Positions 24,499 through 33,668 of a DNA stretch of 55,463 nucleotides are shown here, piece after piece. The stretch is from positions 13,063 to 68,525 of the forward strand of contig NZ_MVBK01000018.1 of the NCBI RefSeq assembly GCF_002000365.1, written 5' to 3'. A model generated the notes under the pieces. The model was not told where the DNA came from. It saw only the letters and a list, made by a program, of their open reading frames with translations, and did not search any database. Position 1 is the stretch's first letter, and each line of letters opens with the position of its first letter. This DNA comes from Thioalkalivibrio denitrificans. GTDB taxonomy: Bacteria; Pseudomonadota; Gammaproteobacteria; Ectothiorhodospirales; Ectothiorhodospiraceae. The translations under genes were made by a program, and so were the position numbers.

Positions 24499-26220
24499 TC
24501 AGAATCCTGCGGATTGACTCCAGACCGGACCGATGGAAGCGGTGTCCTCCGGGCGCGGCCAGTCTGCTTTTTTGAGCCAGTCCTCGATCGCCGAAGCCTC
24601 CATGGGGCGGGCGATGAGAAACCCCTGTGCAGCATCGCAGCCATACGCGGCCACGGTGTCCAGGTGCCTCCGGTTCGACACGCCTTCGGCCACCACCGCC
24701 ATGTTCAGGTAATGCGACAGGGCGATCGTGGACTCCACGATACGACCTACTTTCTCGTTGTCGTTCATTCGGGTGACGAAGGACCGGTCGATCTTCACGA
24801 TATCCGCCGGGATCTCGTGCAGGTAGGACAAGGATGAGTATCCAGTGCCGAAATCGTCGATGGAGAGATGAATGCCCAGATCCCGGACCGCGCGCAGGGC
24901 CTCCAGTGCGCGTACGGGATCCGCCATGATGGCCGATTCAGTCACTTCAAACTCGAGCGATTCGGCACGCAGTCCGTATGCCTTCAGCAACGCCCTTACA
25001 TCCTTGAGCAGGGACTCATCGTAGAGGTTCGTGACGGAGAGATTCACCGCCATGGTGAGCTTCAGTCCCGATGCATGCCACTCGGCCTGCTGCCGAATGG
25101 CCGCCTCGATCACCCATCGCGACAGAGGCAAGATCAGGTCCGTACTCTCTACCTGGGGAATAAAGTCACCCGGCGGGACCATGCCGCGCACCGGATGCTG
25201 CCAGCGTACCAACGCCTCCACACCCTCGATCTTCCCATTGGCCAGGTTGAGCTTGGGCTGATAGTGCAGGATGAACTGCTCTTCCCGGATGCTGTCGAGC
25301 ACCTCGCCCACCAGGGCGAGATTCTCACGGCTGGTGCGGTCGGCTGCGATATCGTAGACCGCAAAGCGGGCGCCGCGCTGCAGCCCTGCGTACAAGGCGA
25401 TATCCGCACGGCGGATCAGCGCATCGGGATCCCCTTCGGCGTCATGCAGTTCTGCGACGCCCAGACCCACCGAGGCGTGGACATTGACTCCTCCGGCGGG
25501 CACCGACCGGCGCATGGCGGACAGCACGTCACGAGCCAGTGACCTGGCATCCCAGGGGCCTGCGGGAACGAGCGCTGCGAGGCGATCGGCGTCCACCTGA
25601 TAGACCCGTGAACCGTCGGGCGTGACCTCTTCGAGCCTCTGGGCAACCGCCCGCAGCAATGCCTGCGAAACCGGATAGCCCAGAGTGTTGAGTATCTCAT
25701 TGAGATTTTCGATGCGGAGCATCAGAAGCTGCGCGCTGCCATGACCCTCGGCGCTTGCGAGCATCGGCCGCAAGGCTTCAGACAGGGCATGACGGTTGGG
25801 CAGGCCCGTGTCGACGTCATGGGTGATCGACCAGCGCAGGGATCGAATCTGCTCCATGAGACGCCCCGCGACCCAGCCGGTGAACGCACCCACCACCATG
25901 AAGGCCGCAAGGCGCGATAGCCAGTTGACCGCCTGTTGCGCCTGCCCGGTTGCGGTATCGATGGGCATGAAGGGGCCCACCAGAAGTCCCGCCGCTACGC
26001 CGGCCAATACGCCGCCGGGGATCTTGAACACCACAGCCGCAAGGATAATGGGGAGATAGATTGTGTGGAGGTAGGCGTAGCGGGTTCCGCCAGTGAGGTA
26101 GACGAGCGCCGCGGCACAGAGGAGCAACACCGCAATACCACATGCGGCGAGATTACGACGCTGCTCGGCGGATTCCAGCCATCCCGGCGGCAGCAAACGT
26201 TGAACCGAGGAGATGTCCAT
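24499..26220 (-). CDS. Membrane GGDEF(degenerate)-EAL protein, probable c-di-GMP phosphodiesterase
   Basis: A 573-residue protein. The N-terminal half-membrane region has about four helices (AACGIAVLLLCAAALVYLTG, IILAAVVFKIPGGVLAGVAAGLLVG, LAAFMVVGAFTGWVAG). The GGDEF-like domain has VDADRLAAL where the catalytic GGDEF should be, so it is inactive as a cyclase. The EAL domain is intact (EALVRWQHP, NLSVTN, FEVTESAIM, DDFGTGYSSLSYL, VKIDRSFV, AEGVS). It most likely hydrolyses c-di-GMP, with the degenerate domain as a possible GTP sensor. The MITE lies at its 3' side. Confidence 0.92.
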   Translation of the reverse strand: MDISSVQRLLPPGWLESAEQRRNLAACGIAVLLLCAAALVYLTGGTRYAYLHTIYLPIILAAVVFKIPGGVLAGVAAGLLVGPFMPIDTATGQAQQAVNWLSRLAAFMVVGAFTGWVAGRLMEQIRSLRWSITHDVDTGLPNRHALSEALRPMLASAEGHGSAQLLMLRIENLNEILNTLGYPVSQALLRAVAQRLEEVTPDGSRVYQVDADRLAALVPAGPWDARSLARDVLSAMRRSVPAGGVNVHASVGLGVAELHDAEGDPDALIRRADIALYAGLQRGARFAVYDIAADRTSRENLALVGEVLDSIREEQFILHYQPKLNLANGKIEGVEALVRWQHPVRGMVPPGDFIPQVESTDLILPLSRWVIEAAIRQQAEWHASGLKLTMAVNLSVTNLYDESLLKDVRALLKAYGLRAESLEFEVTESAIMADPVRALEALRAVRDLGIHLSIDDFGTGYSSLSYLHEIPADIVKIDRSFVTRMNDNEKVGRIVESTIALSHYLNMAVVAEGVSNRRHLDTVAAYGCDAAQGFLIARPMEASAIEDWLKKADWPRPEDTASIGPVWSQSAGF

Positions 26221-26423
26221 TTGTCTTCTTCGTTTTCCACACGGACGCAGTGCCGTGCCGGGGACTCACGTTTTAGGTGTGTAAACGCACACCTGACCGT
26301 CGTCCACCGGAAATGGAATAGAAGGAACATCTTGAGGAACAGGCGGTAGGATAGCTGTGCTGCCACGCAGGTATCGACAGAGTAGAGCCTGGAAGTTGAG
26401 TCCGCCCGATCTTGATGCAATTG

Positions 26424-27308
26424 TCACACATCGACCACAACAAGGTTGCGGCCCGCTGCCTTCGCTTTGTACATCGCTTTGTCCGCGCGGCCCACTGACT
26501 CTTCAATAGACCGGGATTGCGAAAGCATTGAAACCCCGATGGACGCTGTGACCTGTACACATTGGCCAACATCTTCCAACTGAATTTTCTGAGCAGCGAT
26601 TGCCTCGCGTATTCGTTCTGCCAGCTCGCGTGACTGATCGCTGTTTACGCCAGGCATACAGATCAAGAACTCTTCACCTCCATACCTATAAATCCGATCA
26701 TATGGCCGAACAACGGCTTTTACGCATTGGACTGTAGCGACAAGGACCGCGTCACCCGCAGGGTGACCGAGATTATCGTTAATGGATTTGAAAAGGTCTA
26801 GATCAAGCATTGCGAGTGCGCAGGTCGTTACCCCCCTCTGGACAAGCGCATGTTGCTCGAGAAGATCTGACCTCATAATGGCCCTGTTTTGAGCGCCAGT
26901 AAGTGGATCACGCCCCTGAGCCATTCTTGCAAACTCCTTTTGCAACAACTGCAGTGCTGTACGCATGTCATCTACCGCACTTTGGAACTGATCCCAGTCT
27001 CTCAGTGCAATAGTGCGATCATCCGATATCCTTCGAAGCAGGCCTGTCGCTAGACTGTGCATCTTTTCGTGCTTCGCTCCAAGCTCTGAGAAACTCGGCT
27101 GATCATCCAGTAGCTCAATGGGGGCCCTTTGATACCACTGCCCGAAACAACACCGAAGATGTGAATCAGGTGTCAGATCACTGGGATTTGGTGGTATTCG
27201 CGCAATGAATGTTCTTAGCAGGTTCTTATACCACTGGTCGTGCCAGCGATAAGCCATTTCCAGATTAGAGATAACGGACTGCAATTGCTGATCACTTAGG
27301 GAAGTCAT
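26424..27308 (-). CDS. dgcZ: Zinc-sensing diguanylate cyclase (CZB + GGEEF)
   Basis: A 294-residue soluble protein, close in length to E. coli DgcZ (296). The N-terminal CZB domain has the zinc ligand set H23, C53 (CCFGQWY), H80 and H84 (HEKMH), spaced as in DgcZ. The C-terminal domain has an intact GGEEF (210-214) and an inhibitory RxxD site (R201-D204). It makes c-di-GMP, and zinc binding is known to repress DgcZ activity. ATG 27308 has GAGGTC upstream; longer starts lack conserved sequence. The EAL gene lies downstream on the same strand. Confidence 0.9.
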   Translation of the reverse strand: MTSLSDQQLQSVISNLEMAYRWHDQWYKNLLRTFIARIPPNPSDLTPDSHLRCCFGQWYQRAPIELLDDQPSFSELGAKHEKMHSLATGLLRRISDDRTIALRDWDQFQSAVDDMRTALQLLQKEFARMAQGRDPLTGAQNRAIMRSDLLEQHALVQRGVTTCALAMLDLDLFKSINDNLGHPAGDAVLVATVQCVKAVVRPYDRIYRYGGEEFLICMPGVNSDQSRELAERIREAIAAQKIQLEDVGQCVQVTASIGVSMLSQSRSIEESVGRADKAMYKAKAAGRNLVVVDV

Positions 27309-27519
27309 GATCGTGACCTCACTCCACGTCTGATAGGGATAGGGGGACGCCTTACGACGCCCTTCCTCCCACACCTCCGTGCTTACGAAACACATACACG
27401 GGGTTACATGGGCTCAATTCTAGTAATAAGCATTGATGACCATGCATCGCCGGGCTTGAGGATAGGCGAAGCTCGAGGTTATTGGACTTTACCTCTTGTC
27501 CCCTCGATTCCCATCAGCG

Positions 27520-29121
27520 TCAGTCGATCACCCGAAACCCGTGCGTCCCATCGCGTTCCAGCTGAGCGACCAGGCCGTACTCCCAATCCAGGTATCCCTG
27601 CATCGCTTCGTGCGGGTTGTCGGTACCCTCGTAGGGCCGCCGATAGCGGTCGATCGGCGGGGAGGCCATACGGGTCGGGCCGGTTTCGAGTTCGAAGCCG
27701 GCCGCAATCCAGCCGGCCGTGCCACCCTCCAGTACCACGACCTCGCCGTTGACCAGGGATTGCAACGCGGCGGCGGCGAAACACGCGAGTCTGCCGTCGG
27801 GGCAGGTCAGCACATAGCGCCGGGCCGCGGGCAGGCGGGACACCGCCTCGGCAAGTTGCGAGCGCAGTGTGAACCAGGCGCCGGGTATGTGTCCGCGCTG
27901 GTATTCGGCACTGGTGGCGAAATCGATTACCGTCACCTCTTGGGGCTGCTGCAGCCCGGATTGCAACTCCTGAGCTTCAATCCGGCGCACTTCAGGTAAT
28001 GGCGGCAGCGGTGCCACAGCGTCGCCGGCTTCACGCAAATCGGCAGGGTCGATGCCATCCAGCACGTAGACCTCCCAGCCCATCTGGGCCAGCCAGGAGG
28101 CGCTCATGTTGGCGCGTACGCCGTCGCAGTCGGCCAACACGATGCGGGCGCCGCGAACCGGCGCGAACATCTCGGTCTCCTGGACCAGCTGACCCCCGGG
28201 GGTCGATCGAAATCCCGGCAGATGGCCCGACCGATATTCTTCCGGGGTACGCACGTCGAAACCGTAGGTCGTTCGACCATCCTGCGTTAGCCAGGCGGAC
28301 ACCTCGTCGGGCCTGGCCCGCCGAACCCCCGCACGATCCGCCACGGAGCGGGCCGACTGTGCCGCGTGCTCGCGAGTCGCATCCGGCGTCTCGCCGAACC
28401 GGCGGTCACAGCCGTGTTCCAGGGTCTGACCCGCCAGCGTCCAGCCGATGGTGCCGTTGCGCAGTGCAGCCACCGGGTTGGGCAGTCCGGCATTGATCAG
28501 TGACTGGGTGCCGATGATGCTGCGGGTGCGTCCGGCACAGTTGACGATGACCCGGGTTTCGGGGCGCGGGGCAAGGTCCGGCACCCGCAGAACCAGTTCG
28601 GCACCGGGCACGCTGACGGCAGTCGGGATGCTCATGGTTCGGTATTCATCGAAGCGTCGGGCATCGACGATCACCATGTCCGTGCCGGCATCGATCAGGG
28701 ACTTTACTTCCTCGGCGGACAACGACGGGGTGTGGCGCCGGGCTGCGACCAGTTCACCAAACGCCTTGCTGGGTACGTTGACGTCACGAAACAGTTCTCC
28801 GCCGGCATCGCGCCAGCCGCTCACGCCACCGGCCAGCACCCCGACATCGCTGTAGCCCAACTCGATGAGGCGGCGTGCGGCACGTTCGGCCAGTCCTTCG
28901 CCGTCGTCCAGTGTGACGATCGGGACATCGCGGCGCGGCAGTTTGGTATAGGCATCGAGCTCGATCCGGCCGAGCGGCAGGTTCGCGGCGAACAGGGGGT
29001 GGGCCTGCGCATGAGGGTCTTCTTCCCGAACGTCGAGCAGCGCGATCTCCCGGTGTTCGAGCAGTGCGGCGCGAACGTCGGTGTATGACCAGGTCCGGAG
29101 CGTTTCGTTGGTGGCTTGCAC
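27520..29121 (-). CDS. Four-domain rhodanese-like protein
   Basis: A 533-residue cytosolic protein made of four consecutive rhodanese domains (roughly 10-120, 130-255, 275-385, 390-480) and a C-terminal tail. The loop Cys is present in domain 2 (VNCAGRTR) and domain 4 (LTCPDGRLA). Domain 1 has TLDDGEG and domain 3 has LADCDGVR, so these are inactive or altered. GTG 29121 is preferred, with GAGGAG 9-14 nt upstream. Sulfur transfer or thiosulfate handling is the likely role. One residual Cys per pair suggests regulatory pairing as in tandem rhodaneses. Confidence 0.88.
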   Translation of the reverse strand: MQATNETLRTWSYTDVRAALLEHREIALLDVREEDPHAQAHPLFAANLPLGRIELDAYTKLPRRDVPIVTLDDGEGLAERAARRLIELGYSDVGVLAGGVSGWRDAGGELFRDVNVPSKAFGELVAARRHTPSLSAEEVKSLIDAGTDMVIVDARRFDEYRTMSIPTAVSVPGAELVLRVPDLAPRPETRVIVNCAGRTRSIIGTQSLINAGLPNPVAALRNGTIGWTLAGQTLEHGCDRRFGETPDATREHAAQSARSVADRAGVRRARPDEVSAWLTQDGRTTYGFDVRTPEEYRSGHLPGFRSTPGGQLVQETEMFAPVRGARIVLADCDGVRANMSASWLAQMGWEVYVLDGIDPADLREAGDAVAPLPPLPEVRRIEAQELQSGLQQPQEVTVIDFATSAEYQRGHIPGAWFTLRSQLAEAVSRLPAARRYVLTCPDGRLACFAAAALQSLVNGEVVVLEGGTAGWIAAGFELETGPTRMASPPIDRYRRPYEGTDNPHEAMQGYLDWEYGLVAQLERDGTHGFRVID

Positions 29122-29251
29122 GGTGGTCGACTCCTCGCGTGGTATCCGGGGACAGTATAGCCAGCTCACTAGCTGTATTACCCCAACAGGTTGTTCACAG
29201 GTGAAGCGTATGAGGCTCTCGCGAAGGAGCGAAGCATGTCCTGCGATGCTC

Positions 29252-29329
29252 GTTGTAGGAGCCCAGCCCTCTGGGCGAACCGGCGTTGTGCCAGTGTTGC
29301 GTTCGCCCAGAGGGCTGGGCTCCTACAAC
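29252..29329. repeat. GTAGGAGCCC-family long hairpin, copy 2
   Basis: Perfect 29-bp arms, 29252-29280 (GTTGTAGGAGCCCAGCCCTC...) and 29301-29329, enclose a 20-nt loop. The sequence differs from copy 1 (12491-12558) by compensating changes in both arms (G/C to A/T pairs), so base pairing has been conserved. Confidence 0.85.
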
Positions 29330-29384
29330 CGGCCCTGCCTGCCAGCAGCTCACCCCGGATGAACAACGTATTGAGAGATCACAA

Positions 29385-29670
29385 CTAGCCCGCATATCTC
29401 ACCACCGTTCGTCGCGAGGGCGTCGAGATGTCGCTGTGACGGGGCGCGCGGACCGGAAGACGGCGCAGGCGTAGCCGACACTACGTCAAGCCGGCTGGAG
29501 GGGCGAGGCGGAACCGAAGGTCCGGTGGACCTTCGCAGTCCGCCGAGCGGGCGTGCAGGACGCACGCCCTGGACTGCCAGCGGAGCAGGGACTGCGCAGC
29601 GCAGCAGACGCCCCGTCACAGCGAGCAGATCGGCGGCCGCAGTAGAAGGGTGGTGAGATATGCGGGCTAG
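29385..29670. mobile_element. 286-bp MITE-like element with nested inverted repeats
   Basis: Perfect 22-bp terminal repeats (29385-29406, CTAGCCCGCATATCTCACCA...; 29649-29670) bound a non-coding GC-rich core. A second perfect 15-bp pair lies inside (29432-29446 and 29609-29623, CGCTGTGACGGGGCG). The ends resemble those of IS elements transposed in trans. The remaining gap to the LOG gene (29671-29910) shows no gene. Confidence 0.75.
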
Positions 29671-29910
29671 ATCGCTGCCACGCTCAACGTGCATGCCTTG
29701 CCCGATAACGCCGGTATCGCCGGCCGCCCTGCACGAGACAATGTTTGCGTCCGAAACGGTCTGCCACGACAATGCAGGGAGGCGGTCATCGAGCGGTGCG
29801 TCCCCCTTGATGACCCGCTTCGTCACCCGCCGGCCTTTGGCTCCGACGTTAACGACAGCCTCGCCGAGCCGGGTGCTCAGCCCGAAGCGCTTCCTACGTA
29901 AAGCAAGACC

Positions 29911-30735
29911 ATGACAACCAAACGTCGTTCGATCGAGGCATACCACAACCAGGAGTTTCTCAACAGCCGTGGTGCGCGCTCGCTGCGCATCCTGTCCGAA
30001 TACATCGAACCCGAAAGTCGGTTCGACCACTACCAGGTCGAGGATACCGTGGTGTTCATGGGGTCGGCGCGCATTGTGTCCCGCGAGCAGGCCGAGCAGG
30101 AACTGGGCGAGGTTGAGGCCGACAGCGGCACGGACCGCGCTACGGTGGAACGCGCCCGCCGACGGATGGAAATGTCCCGATACTACGAGGCGGCCCGAGA
30201 ACTCGCGCATCGCATCACGGAATGGTCCAAGCAACTCAGCGACGAGGGGCGCCGCTTCGTGGTGTGCACCGGCGGCGGACCGGGAATCATGGAGGCCGCC
30301 AATCGCGGGGCCTCGGAGGCCAAGGGAATGAATGTCGGCCTGACGATCTCCATTCCGATGGAGGAATTCGACAACCGATATGTTACACGCGAACTGTCAT
30401 TCCATTTTCACTATTTCTTCATGCGCAAGTTCTGGTTTGCGTACCTGGCCAAGGCGGTTGTAGTGTTCCCGGGTGGTTACGGTACCCTGGACGAGTTGTT
30501 CGAGTTGTTGACCCTGATCCAGACCCACAAGATCCGTAAACACCTGCCGGTGGTGCTGTTCGGCACGCAGTACTGGGACGAAGTGATCAATTTCGACGCC
30601 CTTATCCGCCACGGGACCATCGACGCGGAGGACGTGGATCTTATGTTCCGAACCGACTCGGTGGACGATGCCTACGAATTCCTCGTCAGTCACCTCAGCA
30701 AGTACGCGCTGGAGGAGCGCGGCGCCATACTGTAG
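29911..30735 (+). CDS. LOG-family Rossmann-fold protein
   Basis: A 274-residue cytosolic protein of the TIGR00730/LOG family, some members of which are cytokinin-type nucleotide 5'-monophosphate phosphoribohydrolases. Motifs: CTGGGPGIMEAANRGA (about 127-142) and PGGYGTLDELFE (about 188-199). The N-terminal 60 residues (RRSIEAYHNQEFLNSRGARS) place it in the longer subgroup. There is no clear ribosome site before ATG 29911. In bacteria these proteins may act on damaged nucleotides; the in vivo role is unknown. Confidence 0.9.
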   Translation: MTTKRRSIEAYHNQEFLNSRGARSLRILSEYIEPESRFDHYQVEDTVVFMGSARIVSREQAEQELGEVEADSGTDRATVERARRRMEMSRYYEAARELAHRITEWSKQLSDEGRRFVVCTGGGPGIMEAANRGASEAKGMNVGLTISIPMEEFDNRYVTRELSFHFHYFFMRKFWFAYLAKAVVVFPGGYGTLDELFELLTLIQTHKIRKHLPVVLFGTQYWDEVINFDALIRHGTIDAEDVDLMFRTDSVDDAYEFLVSHLSKYALEERGAIL

Positions 30736-30866
30736 AAGCCTCACCGGTCGGCCTTCTCGGTCCGCTCTCGCCACGGGTTATCGCCGCTGGAAACGATCAA
30801 TCATCCCGTTTCGATTCCCCACTCGCCATTCGACGCGCAGATCACTCGGACAGACCCCCGCAGGAA

Positions 30867-31100
30867 TCAGTCAGTGGTGCTGGCGGAGATCCAGATGCCG
30901 TAGTCGCAACGCAGCAGCGTTCCTCCGCTGTCCACCAGATCGCCGTGCGTGAAGGCCACGTTGTTGAAGTAGCACACCGGTTCTCCGGGCACCTCCTGGC
31001 GAAGCACGTCCATCTCCTCATCCGCCTCCATGGCGATCGGTGAGTTCTGCAGTTCCGGATCCTGTGCGCCCACGTGTGGCACGCTGCCGCTTTCCTTCAT
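30867..31100 (-). CDS. DUF1496-like small protein
   Basis: A 77-residue protein whose second half, VCYFNNVAFTHGDLVDSGGT followed by LLRCDYGIWI, matches the CYxNxxxxxxGxxVxxGxxLLxC pattern of DUF1496 proteins. It has two Cys residues that may pair. The N-terminal 35 residues are acidic and without a signal peptide. ATG 31100 has GAGGAG upstream (31109-31114). Function is unknown. Confidence 0.75.
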   Translation of the reverse strand: MKESGSVPHVGAQDPELQNSPIAMEADEEMDVLRQEVPGEPVCYFNNVAFTHGDLVDSGGTLLRCDYGIWISASTTD

Positions 31101-31352
31101 GAAATGACTCCTCGTTCAGTCGATCACGCACCGGAAGTGATGCGTGCTTTTAATAAGTATGACCCAACCCGCCCCGGAATGCGTTGACTGCCATCATCCC
31201 CCTCGATCGGCACCATTTCACCGTCGGGCGGGCACGTTTGAGCATCTTCGGCGCGGGACGAAAGTTTACAATGATCCAACGGATACATCCCGTTTCCGGG
31301 CCGGCGGGCGCCAGCACCGGGATAGTCACACGAATGTCAGCAGGTACACCTA

Positions 31353-31628
31353 ATGGGCAAACCCACGGACGAAGAACTCAAAACCGCGCTCGATCAGGCC
31401 GCGCACATGCGGGAACACGGGAAAGACCCGCATTTCATGGCCAAGAGCCTGTTGAACCTGCATTACCGCCTGGGGCACCTCGAACACGTGCTTCACGCGG
31501 CCGACCGCTACCTGCATTCCGGCCTGGCGGAACACAATCACGCGGAACTGGTGCGCGCCATCGAGGCATACAAGCGCGCCGAATCGCGCGGCAGCCCGGA
31601 GGAGAACAAGGAGCCCTGGTTGTCCTGA
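31353..31628 (+). CDS. Conserved-looking small helical protein, unknown
   Basis: A 91-residue protein, almost all helical, rich in His and charged residues (AAHMREHGKDPHFMAKSLLN, HYRLGHLEHVLHAADRYLHS, NHAELVRAIEAYKRAES). The composition and clean start/stop suggest a real gene. The start is ATG 31353; only a weak AGGT is nearby. I do not recognise a family. The gap 31101-31352 before it shows nothing but promoter space. Confidence 0.65.
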   Translation: MGKPTDEELKTALDQAAHMREHGKDPHFMAKSLLNLHYRLGHLEHVLHAADRYLHSGLAEHNHAELVRAIEAYKRAESRGSPEENKEPWLS

Positions 31629-31685
31629 CACTCTCTCGCGCCCTTCGCGGTTTGCTTTAGCCGGCATCATCGAAGGACCACCCAA

Positions 31686-33668
31686 TCACGGCCTGCGCTT
31701 GAGCTGACGGACGCGTTCCCGGGCCGTGTGCAGGGCCTCCACCAGATCCAGGGACAGGGGGAGGGGATCCCCGTGCATCAGGCTGGCCAGCACCTCCGCG
31801 GCCAATGGCGTCGTGGTCAGGCCGCGGGACCCGTGGGCGAGGGTGGCGTAGACGCCCGGCAGGCAGGGTGCATCCGGGTAATGGTCCCAGCTGCGGCCAT
31901 GGTGCAGATCCGCATAAGCTGCCTCGAACGCATCCATGCGGGGCAGGGGGCCCACCAGCGGAAGACGACCTGCCGCGTTGTAGCGCACGGCAGCGCGGCC
32001 GGCGTTGGCTGGCGCACCATTCGACAGGGCCGCAGGCCATACCCGGGCCAGGTCTGACAGGTTCCGGGCATGTTCGCCGGCCCGCAGATCGGTGCCCGTA
32101 TCGCCCCGCACGTAGGTGGCGCCAAACACATGGCCTGCCGGCGTGGCCGGCGTTACATAGCCCTCGTAACACAGAATCCGCCGCAACCCCTGCGTGGACG
32201 GCGCAGGGCTCATGATGCCCAGCTGACCGCGCAGCGGTCTTGTCTCGATACCGGGATGCAGGGCCGGCAGGCCCAGCCCGTTGGCCAGCACCACCTGGGG
32301 GGCCTCCACCACGGACTTGCCGTTCGCATCCAGCACATGCCAGGCGTCCCCCGTACGACGCAGGCTGGACACCTGAACACCGGTGACCAGCCTCGCTGAG
32401 GCCGCTTCCAGTTGCCCCCGACACAGGGCGCTAGGGTCCACCCACCCGGCGCGGGGCAGGTAAAGCCCGCCGAGGGTGAGCGGTACGCCGGCCAGTTCGG
32501 CGGCCTGCGGCGCATCCACGCGCTGCATGAGGGTGTGAGGCAGCGCAAGCCGTTCAGCGATGCGATCGAGGCGAAGGCGCAGGCGCTCACCGTCCGCCAG
32601 CCAGAGGGCACCGCAGCGATCACGGGGAATGGGATGTCCGCAAGCCGCCACCGACTCGATCCAGCGCCACGCAAACTCCGCTGCCTGAAGGGTGAAACGA
32701 CTGACAACGCCGTGGTCGGCACTGAGATGGGCCATGATGATGCCCGCGGGATTGCCCGAGGCGCCGGCCGCCGGGCCGGGGCCCGAATCGAGCACCGTGA
32801 CATCCCAGCCGCGGCGTGACAGTGCCAGCGCCGTCGACGTCCCCGCCAGCCCGGCACCGATCACCGCCGCCCGACGCTCGGAAACGTCGGCGCCCTCGGG
32901 CCAGCGCAGCCAGGGCGGACGAACGTCCACGCTTTGCGGCAGCGACTCGCACACGCCCGTGATGCGCTCCCGCTTGGCGCCGAAGCCGGGTTGGCGCACG
33001 ATGCGAAATCCCGCTGCCTCCAGACCGCGGCGCACATGGCCTGCCGCTGTGAAGCTGGCCAGGGTGCCGCCGGGCGGTGTCAGCCGCGCCAGTTGGGCAT
33101 ACAGCGCCTCATTCCAGAGCCCCGGATTGCGGGCCGGGGCAAATCCGTCCAGGTACCAGGCATCCACGCGGGCGTGACAACCGGCCAGCGTCTCGGTGGC
33201 ATCACCGAACAGGAGGGTGAGGCTCACGCGATCATCGGGGAACACCAGCCGGTGATACCCGCTCACGGGCTCGGGGTACTGCGCAAGCAACTGCTCGCCG
33301 AGGCGCCGCAGGCCGGCCGGCAGGGCGCCCATCAGGCGGGCCATGTCGGGCGGCGTGAAGGGATGGAGTTCGGTGCTCAGGTAGTGCAGCCACCCTCGGC
33401 CCGGGCGGGATCGCCACAGATCCCATGTGAGCAGAAAGTTCAGGCCGGTGCCGAAACCGGTCTCCCCGACCGTGAAACGCTCGCCATCGCGCCAGCGCTC
33501 CGGCAGGCCGTTGGCCGCGAGAAACACCTGGGCGGATTCCTGTGCACCTTCGCCGGGGCTGTAGTAGACGTCTCCATAGCGCGCGCACCAGGGCGAGCCG
33601 TCCCTGAGTGTCAGGGGAGCGGGGTCCAGCGGTCGAAACCCGGCGGGGCTGTCAGTTGCGGATGCCAT
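31686..33668 (-). CDS. mnmC: Bifunctional tRNA mnm5s2U biosynthesis protein MnmC
   Basis: A 660-residue fusion enzyme. The N-terminal SAM-dependent methyltransferase (VGETGFGTGLNFLLTW; YLDGFAPARNPGLW) and C-terminal FAD oxidoreductase (AVIGAGLAGTSTALALSRRG, the dinucleotide-binding motif at about residue 265) convert cmnm5(s2)U34 of tRNA to mnm5(s2)U34. ATG 33668 fits the family N-terminus; it lies inside the 3' end of the ABC permease gene (17-bp overlap), so the three genes look co-transcribed. A longer start would run into the permease frame. Confidence 0.94.
   Translation of the reverse strand: MASATDSPAGFRPLDPAPLTLRDGSPWCARYGDVYYSPGEGAQESAQVFLAANGLPERWRDGERFTVGETGFGTGLNFLLTWDLWRSRPGRGWLHYLSTELHPFTPPDMARLMGALPAGLRRLGEQLLAQYPEPVSGYHRLVFPDDRVSLTLLFGDATETLAGCHARVDAWYLDGFAPARNPGLWNEALYAQLARLTPPGGTLASFTAAGHVRRGLEAAGFRIVRQPGFGAKRERITGVCESLPQSVDVRPPWLRWPEGADVSERRAAVIGAGLAGTSTALALSRRGWDVTVLDSGPGPAAGASGNPAGIIMAHLSADHGVVSRFTLQAAEFAWRWIESVAACGHPIPRDRCGALWLADGERLRLRLDRIAERLALPHTLMQRVDAPQAAELAGVPLTLGGLYLPRAGWVDPSALCRGQLEAASARLVTGVQVSSLRRTGDAWHVLDANGKSVVEAPQVVLANGLGLPALHPGIETRPLRGQLGIMSPAPSTQGLRRILCYEGYVTPATPAGHVFGATYVRGDTGTDLRAGEHARNLSDLARVWPAALSNGAPANAGRAAVRYNAAGRLPLVGPLPRMDAFEAAYADLHHGRSWDHYPDAPCLPGVYATLAHGSRGLTTTPLAAEVLASLMHGDPLPLSLDLVEALHTARERVRQLKRRP

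Noticed and set aside
29350-30234. Long minus-strand open frame across the MITE-like element and the LOG gene
   Set aside because: It runs antisense through the well-supported LOG-family gene and through inverted repeats. Its product has no domain and no ribosome site.
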